Assembly (NCBI GenBank): GCA_033064195.1
Contig: JARBJD010000045.1
Span: 248,001-312,000, forward strand
Direction of reading: 5' to 3'
DNA: 64,000 bases
Source: Blattamonas nauphoetae
Lineage: Eukaryota; Preaxostyla; Oxymonadida
This document shows, in pieces, positions 21,737-31,529 of this stretch (position 1 is the stretch's first letter; the number at the start of each line of letters is the position of its first letter). Both the position numbers and the translations under genes were made by a program. The notes below the pieces were generated by a model. The model saw only the letters and a program-made list of their open reading frames with translations, made no database searches and was not told where the DNA came from.

Positions 21737-22969
21737 ATGATACCATCTCCTAGGGTGATTTCATGGCCTCCAGATGCCACTCTTTTGCACCAAAGTGTTC
21801 AAAGGATGTTCAATATGCGGACAGAATGGGCTTATGCCTTGCAAGCGATGCAAATGAATGACGACGGAAAACTCCTCGAATATGAACATTTCCGGGTCCC
21901 CGAGGGATCAGAGAGGATCCTTGGAGCTCTCTTCCACATCTGCAGAGGTCTGGTCAACGAGGTAGACCTTCTGACGCAACAAAACTCGAACGAATGGCTC
22001 GGGCTTGCTCCACCAGAAACAACTTGGCCGATGGCAGGATCTCTACTTTATCAGGCTCGACAACCACCACCGACCACTACATTCCGACGATCGATGTCCC
22101 CGGCACCTTCGGGCTCCATAGGCCGAGTAACTCCGCCGATGTTTCAGAATTTGCAGCACGCGGCAACTTTGCAGTGGGACACTGCTGACGTTCAGCCACG
22201 AAGTATTCTTCGTCCAACGGCTGGGAGACAAGATGAAGACCAAGATATGGAGGAGGATCGGGTATTAGACGAAAGCGCAGAAGAGAAGCTGCTGGATATG
22301 ATTGATCGGCTCCCTGACTTTGAATGGGATTCTAGCGATGAAGATGAGGTTCGAGAACGTGTGAAGGAAGCCAAGGATCTGTACGACGGCTACCCGGATC
22401 TGATCGCAGAAGAGGGGTTTGATCAACGTCTCGCGCCCCTCAATTCGACTCTTCTAAGAATTGAAGTAGAGACGAATCATCTCATCACGATGGGGCTGGG
22501 AGCCTTGTCCAGGCCGGAGACAGATGGTAACGACAGGCGGTCGTTACATCTCATGACTCAAAAAGCGGGTGAGCTTGCCCACCGGCTCAACAGAGCGCGT
22601 ATCTCGCATATCCTGAAGGTCCACGCGAGACCTTTGCTTGATCGGAGGAAGGCGGATTCGCTGTCGAAACAAAGGGCGATGCTGGTATCCCTCCAGGAGG
22701 AAACAAAAAGACGAGACCTCGCAAGGAGGCAGACGTTTTTTCGCAGGGGCCCCAACCAGGGGCGTTACTTTCAACACAATTCCTTCTCGGGGGCTCAGAG
22801 GGAAAGACAGTTCAACCAACCGGTTCCAACCCAGGCTGGTCAACGACACGCTCGCCCAACGTCGCCGGGTCGTCAGTTCGGGCAGCAGACCTCCCATCAA
22901 AATCGTTCGAGGCCAAAAGGCTTCCAACCACAGCCAACGCCAAAATTCCAGCGCCGTTCGCAGTATTAG
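21737..22969 (+). CDS. DIRS gag-like protein (fossil element part)
   Basis: This 410-residue open frame follows the left repeat. It has an acidic middle and a basic Gln/Arg-rich C-terminus (RRGPNQGRYFQHN), as expected of a nucleic-acid-binding structural protein in DIRS elements. It is assigned to gag by position and composition, not by a diagnostic motif. Confidence 0.65.
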   Translation: MIPSPRVISWPPDATLLHQSVQRMFNMRTEWAYALQAMQMNDDGKLLEYEHFRVPEGSERILGALFHICRGLVNEVDLLTQQNSNEWLGLAPPETTWPMAGSLLYQARQPPPTTTFRRSMSPAPSGSIGRVTPPMFQNLQHAATLQWDTADVQPRSILRPTAGRQDEDQDMEEDRVLDESAEEKLLDMIDRLPDFEWDSSDEDEVRERVKEAKDLYDGYPDLIAEEGFDQRLAPLNSTLLRIEVETNHLITMGLGALSRPETDGNDRRSLHLMTQKAGELAHRLNRARISHILKVHARPLLDRRKADSLSKQRAMLVSLQEETKRRDLARRQTFFRRGPNQGRYFQHNSFSGAQRERQFNQPVPTQAGQRHARPTSPGRQFGQQTSHQNRSRPKGFQPQPTPKFQRRSQY

Positions 22970-23070
22970 ATGGGCACGAACCGAAGGAGGACGGTCCAGT
23001 CCCTCCAACAACGAAGATAGATCAGGAAGGTGGAATTGGGGGAAAGGTCGGTCGGCATTGGGAGAGCTGG

Positions 23071-24936
23071 GTGAGATTCGGGATGGGAGAGGACATGAGA
23101 GACGGATGGAGGATCGAATGGAACTCGAGGGGCCCGCCAGCAACTATTGGGCACCCCTTCGAGTTGAACCTTGCGGAGGTGGAGAAGATTGGACTGAAGG
23201 AAACGATAGGGATGGAATTAAAAGAGGGCATCATTCAAGAAGTGGAAAGAGAAGACGTGAAATGCTGGAACACGACCTTCGTCATACGGAAGAAGGACGG
23301 CTCCTGGCGGCGCATCCTAGATTGCCGCCGTGTGAACGAGCACGTCGCACATCATCATTTCAAGATGGACAACAATTCGACCGTGGCACAACTTCTGTTC
23401 GACGGCGCTTGGATGACAAGCGTCGACTTAACTCAGGCCTACACCCATATTCCACTCCATATTCAAGATCAGCCGTACTTCGGCTTCGTAGTGGGGGGAA
23501 GGTATTTCATCCAGCGGACTCTATGTTTCGGGTTGGCATCTGCTCCCCGTCTGTTTACAAAGATTCTCAGGCCAGTGGTGGCCCTGTTTCGCCCACTGTT
23601 CTCGATAGTCGTGTACTTGGACGATTTTCTTTTGATTCACAAGTCAGAGAGCGAGGGAAGTTCAAACACACAGGCGGTGATACATCTGCTGTCGCAACAA
23701 GGCTTTACAGTAAACGAAGGGAAGTCACATCTAGTTCCCACACAAAGAATAGAGTATCTCGGTTTCGTCTGGGACTCCGTCGTGAACAGTGTCAGCGTTG
23801 GAAAAGACAAGATTCGGGGAATGAGAGAGCTTGTGAGAGAGAGGCTGAGACAAGATCAGAAGGGGGGACACTGTCGGGTTCGGACGATCGCCTCAATGGT
23901 GGGAAAATTACAGTCAATCGGGTTTGTGGACCCGCTTGCCTTCTTCAACACAAGGCACCTCACAAGCTGGAAGGACAATATCGTCCAAGAAGGAGGATGG
24001 GGCAGTGGAGGAACACTAACGCCGTCAGCGGTCCAGGAAATGAGGTGGTGGATGTCCAGATTGGGTCGTTCGATCGAACGTTCTCTCAAGATGTTCGACC
24101 AGACGGTCAGTATGACCACCGACGCAAGCAGCTTGGGAGTCGGGGTCGTTTGGTCAAGAGGAGGCATCCAGGAAGCTTGGCAAGTCCACTTCAACGAGGA
24201 AGAGAGTGCCTGGTCGAGCAACAGGAGAGAGGCTGTTGCAATCGTGCGAGGGTTTGTGGAAGGAGCCAAAAGGGGACTGATCAGAGAGGGAGACGATGTT
24301 TTAGTCTTGTCGGACAACCAAGTTGCGGTAGCGAACATAAACAGGCGCTCGTCGGCCTTGTCCCTCGTCGATCTTTTTGTCCATCTGTTCGAGGCAGCAG
24401 GCGCCATCAACTGTCGGCTCTGGGCCGAGTACATTCCTGGCGAAGAGAACACAGTCGCAGACAGGCTCTCTCGGATCCGAGACGCAACCGATTATTCACT
24501 GAAACGAGAAGTGTTCAACAAACTCGTGGACCACTTCCAGATCACGCCGTCGGTGGATGCGTTTGCCACAGCGAGCAACAGACAAGTCGAAAGGTATTGG
24601 AGTCTGGCTTGGGAGAAGGAATCGGCCGGGACGAACGCCCTCCTTCAGGATTGGACGAGGGAACACTGTGTGTACGCCTTCCCGCCGGTTCCACTTGTTC
24701 CAAGGATTGTGCGGAAATTGATGGGCCAACCGACAACGATGATCCTGGTCGTTCCCGATTGGACCACACTGTTGGGCAGGGAGGAGATCGAAAAGATGTC
24801 GTCGAGGTGTTTGCACATGGGAAGAACGGCGGAGATAACAGTGGAGGGGGTTGGAATGCAAGCAGCGGGGAGCGGCCGTCCACCAGGAACGCTGAAAGCA
24901 TTCTTGGTGGAGAAATTTGGGAAGGGTTGGCATTAG
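23071..24936 (+). CDS. DIRS reverse transcriptase with RNase H (fossil element part)
   Basis: The open frame shows RT blocks: RRILDCRRVN, SVDLTQAYTHIPLH, FGLASAPRLF and the catalytic YLDD. The RNase H-like region follows, with TTDASSLGVGVVW, NRREAVAIV and LSDNQVAVANINR. The C-terminal part (VDAFATASNRQVERY) is typical of DIRS-group proteins. I see no methyltransferase domain. Confidence 0.85.
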   Translation: MRFGMGEDMRDGWRIEWNSRGPPATIGHPFELNLAEVEKIGLKETIGMELKEGIIQEVEREDVKCWNTTFVIRKKDGSWRRILDCRRVNEHVAHHHFKMDNNSTVAQLLFDGAWMTSVDLTQAYTHIPLHIQDQPYFGFVVGGRYFIQRTLCFGLASAPRLFTKILRPVVALFRPLFSIVVYLDDFLLIHKSESEGSSNTQAVIHLLSQQGFTVNEGKSHLVPTQRIEYLGFVWDSVVNSVSVGKDKIRGMRELVRERLRQDQKGGHCRVRTIASMVGKLQSIGFVDPLAFFNTRHLTSWKDNIVQEGGWGSGGTLTPSAVQEMRWWMSRLGRSIERSLKMFDQTVSMTTDASSLGVGVVWSRGGIQEAWQVHFNEEESAWSSNRREAVAIVRGFVEGAKRGLIREGDDVLVLSDNQVAVANINRRSSALSLVDLFVHLFEAAGAINCRLWAEYIPGEENTVADRLSRIRDATDYSLKREVFNKLVDHFQITPSVDAFATASNRQVERYWSLAWEKESAGTNALLQDWTREHCVYAFPPVPLVPRIVRKLMGQPTTMILVVPDWTTLLGREEIEKMSSRCLHMGRTAEITVEGVGMQAAGSGRPPGTLKAFLVEKFGKGWH

Positions 24937-25005
24937 AGAGAGGGATCAATCAGCGGACGTTGTTTTTGATGTTATCTGGATTCAGCGAATCAACAAAACG
25001 GCAAT

Positions 25006-25869
25006 ATGCTGGGGCCATCAGGCGATGGATTCAACACGCAAACTCGGTCGGAAGAGATTGGAGGGACATGGGTCAGGTTGAGGTGGCCAACTTTATTACA
25101 GAATGGTCAATTAGAACAAGCTCATCGAGCTCGGCTGGGGGTGCAAGAAGTGCACTATCTTTTTCTGTCGCAACTACTGGATCAAGGACAAGTGGGGGAG
25201 GCGCTTGTCGTGAAACAAACGATGAAGGGTATCCGGCGAGTGCACGTTCCGAAGAGCAGATACAAAGAAATATTCGACGCGGAATTAGTCGAGAATGAAG
25301 TTCGGAGGATGTGGAACCCTGAGCACGAACTGAAGGAGACTGAGATTGAGGCAGCGGTTGCCACGCTCCTCGTCCTTCAGCATGGAGTGCGCTTTACGGA
25401 AATAGCTCAGATACAAAGGGAAACAATGTTTATCAATGCGGAGGATGAAAGCTTAGTGGTAAGAATGCAGCTAAAGACGGATGATGAGGTGAGAGATCAT
25501 GTTTTGAATGAAGCGAACTTACAAGAAGGATTGAGAGTCGCGGATTGGATTGGACAGCTGGATCGAAAGATGGGAATTGATTGGGAGGGGCAATTAGTCG
25601 GAGGGGGAGGTCTCAGGACGGAGAGGGACATCAGAAGGTTGGTTGGGCAGCTGATGAAGGCAGCCGGGATCGACACAAATGAATACACGCCGTATTCTCT
25701 AAAGCATGCGGGAATTGCCAAGAGGAAGCAGAGGGGATGGGACATGGGCAGCCTCGCGAAAGGGGTGAGACTATCAAAAATTCAAAGGTCATGGAAAAAC
25801 ACTACATCAAACCTATCGAGGATCCCAACAAACTCAATCTATCTTCATCTCGAGTGGAGGAAGCCATAA
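25006..25869 (+). CDS. DIRS tyrosine recombinase (fossil element part)
   Basis: The frame contains a helical recombinase core with an arginine box (LQHGVRFTEIAQI) and a YSLKHAGIAKRK block near the C-terminus. Both fit tyrosine recombinases that integrate DIRS circles. The 3' end overlaps the internal complementary region, as in other DIRS elements. Confidence 0.75.
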   Translation: MLGPSGDGFNTQTRSEEIGGTWVRLRWPTLLQNGQLEQAHRARLGVQEVHYLFLSQLLDQGQVGEALVVKQTMKGIRRVHVPKSRYKEIFDAELVENEVRRMWNPEHELKETEIEAAVATLLVLQHGVRFTEIAQIQRETMFINAEDESLVVRMQLKTDDEVRDHVLNEANLQEGLRVADWIGQLDRKMGIDWEGQLVGGGGLRTERDIRRLVGQLMKAAGIDTNEYTPYSLKHAGIAKRKQRGWDMGSLAKGVRLSKIQRSWKNTTSNLSRIPTNSIYLHLEWRKP

Positions 25870-25927
25870 CTCGTCGATCACTGGAGAGTGATCTCGAGTA
25901 TGGTTCCGAAATGAGAGATGAAGATAG
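25835..25927. repeat. DIRS internal complementary region
   Basis: The first half (25835-25893) is the inverse of the left outer end 21547-21605. The second half (25890-25927) is the inverse of the right outer end 26160-26197. The two meet at GATC, reproducing the circle junction. Confidence 0.92.
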
Positions 25928-26053
25928 AGAAAGACCACCACCCACCCCCACAACTAGAAAACAGAAGAAGAAGAAGAAAAAAGGCAAGAAAGGAGAACTT
26001 TTATATTCTAAGCCACACAAGACGTTATTTCATCAGGCAGAACGCTCCCAACA

Positions 26054-26197
26054 GAGTAACAAAGGGATGATCACTTCACGAGAAGAGATAGGAGATAATT
26101 AGAAGAATAACCTCATTAATTAGCTTAATTTGACTCAATTCACAGGAAATATACTCAATCTATCTTCATCTCTCATTTCGGAACCATACTCGAGATC
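26054..26197 (+). repeat. DIRS right terminal repeat
   Basis: It is inverted relative to the left repeat over 119 identical bases. The last 25 bases are unique to this end and are copied in the internal complementary region. Confidence 0.9.
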
Positions 26198-27417
26198 AAC
26201 TCTGAAATCTCACGTTTTTTCAATTTTTCTCTTTAATGGATGTATTTTGTCCATTGTTTCACATAGAGACCTCTTTTTTTGTTGTTTTCCATCCTTTCCC
26301 TGTCTTTGAACTTGTTTTGCAATAAAAAGTGTGCAAAAATGTGCTGATCTTAGAAAGGCCATTTCATGCGCGATCAGGCTTGAAATCTATAAATTCACCT
26401 TTCTTATGTGTACTCAACAACTAAATCTGAATTCAGTAAAATTTGATTTTTTTCCACGCTCATATATTATTTGCATCATTTCGTTGAGATTTACACATGT
26501 GAGACAACTTGGAATCGAGAGAAAGACTGGCATATTGAGAACAAGTTCCATTGTGCGTTGATGATATGGACATGTTTCGAGGATAGTTGCGAGGAGTATC
26601 AGAAAACGCATGGATTGTTCACCATCGATGATCGAAAATCGGTTCACGCAAAAATGCCAAATATACTTCTCCGAAGGGATCAGAACTTGCCGCAAAACAG
26701 TCTCACAAACAGCTGGATGGTCATTCTGATCTTCAATTCTGAGTTGTCAGAGACCAAACGGAGTTGCGAGCCAGAATGATTCGCGGATGGTTTTCATGAT
26801 GTTGATGTGGATATCTTCTGCTTCTGCAAAGGAAAGAGATAGTGGATCGAGAGATGTGATGAGTTGAGGGATCAGATCAGCTTTGACGAGGTCAAATCGG
26901 ACATTATCAGAACAGAACTGGATCAGTTCTCCAAGCATCTTCATTGTTGCTGTGGTGATTGCTCGATTGGGTGAAGAGATGAGCACCACAATCGACTGTA
27001 CGAAGTCTGGAGAAGAATCATCAGAATTCGATGTTAAGTTGTTGTGAAAAGCATCTGCTGAATCTTGATGATCTGGAGTCATATATTCCAGAAATTTCAC
27101 TGCTTTCGTTTCCAGTGAGTCATCAAGTTCAGGCTGGAACTTCACTGTGGCAACAAGAGATCGAAAGACAACAGATTGTTCGTGTTCAGATTCAAGAGAT
27201 TCTTCATCCCAATTCAGGAAAGCATCACAATCTACAGAAGATGAAAAGTTGTGAAAGGAGATACCATGGGAAGGAGAATCCGAGGATGGGTTAATCGTCC
27301 TGTCAATCGCAGTCATTCTGTTTCTTTCGGAGTTCAATCGTTCGTTATGGGTCAGAAAACAATCGCGTGAAAGAAAGTGATTGAGATGAAATTAACGTCC
27401 AAAAGGAAGGACTAAAA

Positions 27418-28132
27418 TCAAACAACGTTGAGTGAGATAATGAATGAATGAAGAAGTGAGATAGCGAGGAGAAGGCAGGTGGCGATGGACGGAAAGCCAG
27501 AGATGACGGCGATCGATGGAAGGATTGATGGAGTGATGGCAAGAAGGGCAAGAAGAGAGAAAAGAAGAGCCAAAGTGTTGTTGACGATCAGCAAGTGAAG
27601 GATTGGGTGAGATCCATCCAACCTCGCAAAGAATTCTTCGAGACCAGAAAGAACGAGAACAACCACAACATGACGAAGAGAAACGAAGACAAACGAAAAG
27701 CGAGTTCTGAAAGCCTGCCAATCCCACAACATCAAGTCAACGGCCAAACGCCCAACAGTGTCAGAAACAGACTGAGCGTCGTCATCGCCACACAACCAGC
27801 CATCCAACTTCCATTCCCCTCTTCGTCAACACTTCCTCAACACCCAACGGCTTCACAACCCCTACGATCCTGTTCCCTTGGTAGTGCTGTGTCAGTGACA
27901 CTTCGGCTCGAGTTCCAATGCATCTCACATCCTTCTCTTCAAAACTCCAAGCGGAGAGTGTCCACACGCACACGTCGACACAGGTCAACACAGTCAGTCC
28001 AATCAACCAAACGAAGCACCCGCTGACCACCTTTGCGAAGAAGAAAGTGTCCAACAGAGCGAGAAGCTGTTCGTACTGGGCATCCTTCGGATCAGCAAGC
28101 TTGCTCTCTTTCATCACTTCCTCAAAACCCAC
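27418..28132 (-). pseudogene. Multi-pass membrane protein remnant upstream of C5
   Basis: Two overlapping minus-strand frames (28132-27782 and 27807-27418) read as one membrane protein with a frame change near 27800. Segments are KESKLADPKDAQYEQLLALL, SGCFVWLIGLTVLTCVDVCV, FSFVFVSLRHVVVVLVLSGL and LLFSLLALLAITPSIL. Hydrophobic spacing resembles a 4-TM half of a larger channel or receptor-like protein. It may be the best-preserved version of the 5' flank relics seen before C2 and C3. No motif names the family. Confidence 0.5.
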
Positions 28133-29170
28133 TCATCAACACCTTCCTTCTCTTCACTCTCGACAGTCCTCTCATCGCCTGTTCCTGCTTCTGCTTCATG
28201 TTTTGCTGTTCACTCGACAGGAACTGCAGTGTCATCAGCCGTCCTTGCAGTCACCACAAAACTCCAAAGCATGGAGTGAGCGAAGGCGACGATGTCATGT
28301 GCGTCGGACCAGAATCGTTGTTACTGCGGAGACGACGTGGCAAGCTGCGACGTCGGCTGTGTCGGTCTGTCTTTCTGCACGCCGTCGGGTTCGCTTGTGC
28401 TCCTTCCGCTCTCGTTAGCCTACCGCAATCTCGTCATTCCCTCGAGTGACGTTCGGGAGGGTTTGGTAAAGAGTCAAGTGACACCCAGTCACAAGTTGTG
28501 GTGTCGTCGGTGAGAGCGACGAAAAGCGACTCTGAGTTTCGTCAACCGTGGTGAATAAAGGTGGAGGGATGTGGTGGAGGAAAGTCCCGAACTTCACCCG
28601 CTTCACCTCATCTGTTTCTCTCTTCTCACTCATCTTCAATCTCTCCCTCACATCCATCTCAGGACAACGCGTTCTGTTTGTCCGCGATCCCGCCAGTTCG
28701 AGTTCCTTTTTCCTTCTCTCCCTCACTTCCATGTCCGTTGGTTGGTTCCTGCAGGGCCACCGTTCGACCATTTAGAGCATGTCCGCCTCTCCTTCTCGTC
28801 TTCCTCTCGCTTCTCCGCTCAACGCATTCTCGCCCGCCCTTCTCCTTTCCTTCCTCCATCCATCTCCCTTCCACTTATCCTTCCCTCTTTTCTCTTCTTC
28901 CGACATCTCACACCTCCACTCCTCCGATTCTTACTCTCTCATTTTGTCTTCTGTGTTCCATTGTTTCTGCAAATCACTGGGTGCGTTGTCTCATCTTCCT
29001 CTTTGTTCCTTTTCTTCGTCTTCACGTCTCCTTTTTCTCGCCCGTCCTTCATTTTCTATCCAGGTGGCGTGCGATCGTGGATGACGAAGGAAGAGAGGAG
29101 CGAAGGGTGAAAAATTCCATGAAGAATCAGACGAAACGAAGAAAAGCGAAGGAGGACTGTTGAGGTGAGC
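28133..29170 (-). repeat. Tail region of unit C6 with coiled-coil remnant
   Basis: The minus strand near 28150-28280 reads RLMTLQFLSSEQQNMKQKQE, a form of the repeated coiled-coil relic. The segment 28440-29120 is pyrimidine-rich and contains broken frames. I see no functional gene. Confidence 0.4.
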
Positions 29171-29214
29171 ATTGCTTGTGCTTGGAACGAACAACCACAA
29201 GCACGCACAACACC

Positions 29215-30045
29215 GAGTGTGGTGAGGGAAGAGGCAGAGGGGAGTGGGAGGGTGTGGGTGGTGAGGGAAGAGGCAGAGGGGAGTGGGAGGGTGTGTGCGG
29301 TGAGGGAAGAGGCAGAGGGGAGTGGGAGGGTGTGTGTGGTGAGGGAGAGGCAGATGGAAGTGGGAGAGTGTGGGTGGTGAGGGAAGAGGCAGAGGGGAGT
29401 GGGAGGGTGTTGGTGGTGAGGGAGAGGCAGAGAGGAGTGGGACGAAAGGTGGTGAGGGAGAGGCAGTGGGGAGTGGGAGGGTGTGGTTGGTGAGGGAGAG
29501 GCAGAGAGGAGTGGGACGAAAGGTGGTGAGGGAGAGGCAGTGGGGAGTGGGAGGGTGTGGGAGGTGAGGGAGAGAAAGAGGGGAGTGGGAGGGTGTGGGT
29601 GGTGAGGGAGAGGCAGAGGGGAGTGGGAGGGGTGAGTGGTGAGGAGAAAGAGGGAGGGTGGTGGGTGGTGAGGGAGAGGCAGAGGGAGTGGGAGGGTGTT
29701 GGTGGTGAGGGAGAGGCAGAGGGGAGTGGGAGGGTGTGGTTGGTGAGGGAGAGAAAGAGTGGGAGGGTGTGGGTGGTGAGGGAGAGGGAGAGGGGAGTGG
29801 GAGGGTGTGGGTGGTGAGGGAGAGGCAGAGGAGAGTGGGAAGGTGTGGGTGGTGAGGGAGAGAAAGAGGGGAGTGGGAGGGTGTGGGAGGTGAGGGAGAG
29901 AAAGAGGAGAGTGGGAGGGTGTTGGTGGTGAGGGAGAGGCAGAGGGGAGTGGGAGGGTGTTGGTGGTGAGGGAGAGGCAGAGGGGAGTGGGAGGGTGTGG
30001 TTGGTGAGGGAGAGGCAGAGGGGAGTGGGACGAAAGGTGGTGACA
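29215..30045 (+). repeat. 38-bp G-rich minisatellite, about 21 units
   Basis: The unit is roughly GGTGAGGGAGAGGCAGAGGG followed by GAGTGGGAGGGTGTGGGT. Units vary by substitution (AAAGAGG for GCAGAGG) and by short indels. Since 38 is not divisible by three, translated minus-strand frames cycle through LPLPSASPSPPTPSH-like strings. This explains the long but meaningless open frame across it. Its G-runs could fold as G-quadruplexes. Confidence 0.92.
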
Positions 30046-30324
30046 GAGGAGGGATCGAGAACGGCCATCAATTCGGCGACGAAATCTTCCAATCCTTCCG
30101 AATTGTCAGCATCGATCAACGCATTGCAATGTAACGAATTGTGCAGTGCGAGAGTGGCGGCGAAGGAGAAGGAGAGTGTGGCAACGATCGAGCGAGACTG
30201 GCGAGAGAGAATCCCAACCGTTCCCGCAAACGAAACTATGAGTTGGTGCTAGAGTCGACAACGATCACACAAACAGTGGTGGTTGTCAAAATGAAGTCAC
30301 AAACAGTTCGAAAAGTTCACTGGT
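30046..30324 (-). repeat. Conserved 3' tail of C6
   Basis: It holds the coding relic DNSEGLEDFVAELMAVLDPS next to the minisatellite. The shared tail follows (GTTTGTGTGATCGTTGTCGA on the minus strand), found after most family copies. Confidence 0.45.
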
Positions 30325-31410
30325 TCATGTCTGAATCCACCAAGGTTTTGGAAGGTTCATGCCCTCTAGGTTGCTCCAAACGATCGAGAAGGAAACAGAA
30401 TTCCATCCGTATGTTGTTCTTCGGTTGTTTCGCATTCTTTCTTCAATCACATCTTCGAAGCCCTCCATTCTCAACATTTGCTTTACTGTCTTCCACATCT
30501 GTCGCTGTGTTCTTCTTATTTTGCTCCATTCATGCTGGACTCCTACCATATCCCTCAGAAAGCAATAGATTAAGTAATCTGTTTCGATGAATGCGAGCCA
30601 GCTTGGAATCGTGAAAACGATTGGCATTTGAAGAACAAAGTCCATTGTTGGTTGATAATATGGACATATTCGGAGGAGCCGGGCGAGAAGTTCCAGAAGA
30701 ACCGCTGATTGGTCTCTCAAATCGATCGAATAGCAGTTCATGCAGAAATGACTTATATACTTCTCCGAAGGAATGACAACTTGCTTCAAGATCGTATCAT
30801 GAACAGCTTGTTGTTCATTCTCATCTTCAAATGCTAGATGTTCGAGACCAGGCGGAGTTGCGAGCCAGAGGGAGTTCCAGATGACGTCCATGATGTTGAT
30901 GTGAATATCGGCTCTTTCGTCGAATGAAAGAGATAGTGTATTGAGAGTGATGATGAGTCGATGGATCAGATCAGCTTTTACGAGGGCAAGACGGCTTTTT
31001 ACAGAACAGAACAAGATCAGAGATCGGAGCATCTCAATTGCTGCTGTTGTGATTGCCTGATTGGTTGAAGTAAGGAGCACCCCAATGCACCGTACGAAGT
31101 CTGGAGAAGAGTTATCAGAACTCGATGTAAAGCTGCTTAGAAAAGCGTTTGCTGATTCTCGCGAAGATGGATCCACAAATTTGAGAAGTCTCACTGCTTT
31201 CTCTTCCAGAGCGTCATCAAGTTCAGGCTGGAACTTCACTGTGGCAACGAGAGACTGAAAAACAACGACCTTTTCGGATTCAGATTCATGGTCTTCATCA
31301 TCCCAATTCAGGAACGGTGAGCAATCCATAGAATCTGGCAACTCAAAGGAGGACAAATCAGAGCGTTTTGTATTCGAGAAGCTGTCTGGTTTCTTGTCAG
31401 ATTCGGTCAT
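30325..31410 (-). CDS. Copy C6 of the 357-residue family
   Basis: The ATG at 31410 starts a complete 361-residue protein (MTESDKKPDSFSNTKRSDLS). It has the first N-terminal type (SMDCSPFLNWDDEDHESE). The region around 31070-31250 is almost identical to C1 at 12400-12580, while flanking parts differ more. That suggests gene conversion. The C-terminus is slightly longer (NLPKPWWIQT). Confidence 0.85.
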   Translation of the reverse strand: MTESDKKPDSFSNTKRSDLSSFELPDSMDCSPFLNWDDEDHESESEKVVVFQSLVATVKFQPELDDALEEKAVRLLKFVDPSSRESANAFLSSFTSSSDNSSPDFVRCIGVLLTSTNQAITTAAIEMLRSLILFCSVKSRLALVKADLIHRLIITLNTLSLSFDERADIHINIMDVIWNSLWLATPPGLEHLAFEDENEQQAVHDTILKQVVIPSEKYISHFCMNCYSIDLRDQSAVLLELLARLLRICPYYQPTMDFVLQMPIVFTIPSWLAFIETDYLIYCFLRDMVGVQHEWSKIRRTQRQMWKTVKQMLRMEGFEDVIEERMRNNRRTTYGWNSVSFSIVWSNLEGMNLPKPWWIQT

Positions 31411-31529
31411 TCAGATTGATAGGGAGGATAAATACTCGTTATGGGTCAGTGGGATGAATCAGTGAAACAAAGATAATGAGATGAAACTAATGTCCTAAAG
31501 AAAGAACAAAAGTCAACCAACGTTGAGGG

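Larger units (their letters stand above)
21547..26197 (+). mobile_element. DIRS-type tyrosine-recombinase retroelement, looks nearly whole
   Basis: The element has inverted terminal repeats with 119 identical bases (21589-21707 against 26054-26172), unequal outer ends, and an internal complementary region (25835-25927). That region matches both outer ends joined through GATC. This is the hallmark of the DIRS order. Inside lie a gag-like frame, a reverse transcriptase/RNase H frame and a tyrosine recombinase. Frames overlap, as is common in the order. Identical terminal repeats imply a young insertion. It looks whole or carries at most about one break. Confidence 0.9.
21401..26496. mobile_element. 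Small terminal-inverted-repeat (MITE-like) element inside C5, itself split by the DIRS element
   Basis: The left end GTGTAGTTCTCAATGAAAT and the inverted right end GTGTAAATCTCAACGAAAT match at 16 of 19 bases. The gene sequence ATGT is duplicated on both sides (21397-21400 and 26497-26500). Joining the outer flanks restores the family coding sequence exactly. Without the nested element it is about 445 bp, AT-rich and without a coding frame, so it is non-autonomous. The superfamily is not clear from a 4-bp duplication. Confidence 0.75.
21143..27316 (-). pseudogene. Copy C5 of the 357-residue family, split by nested mobile elements
   Basis: The N-terminal part (27316 down to 26501; start MTAIDRTINPSSDSPSHGIS) and the C-terminal 80 or so residues (21400 down to 21143; ending NNLLGMNVPEQE) belong to one gene. 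They are separated by about 5.1 kb of inserted DNA. The gene also carries a TGA at 26747-26749, where relatives have a sense codon in GLEQL. Apart from that stop and the insertion, coding homology is continuous across the split. It is dead unless the product ends early at about 189 residues. Confidence 0.85.

Noticed and set aside
29127-30119. 330-residue Pro/Ser/His-rich frame
   Set aside because: It is translation of the 38-bp minisatellite on the minus strand. The unit is not a multiple of three and the frame simply lacks stops.
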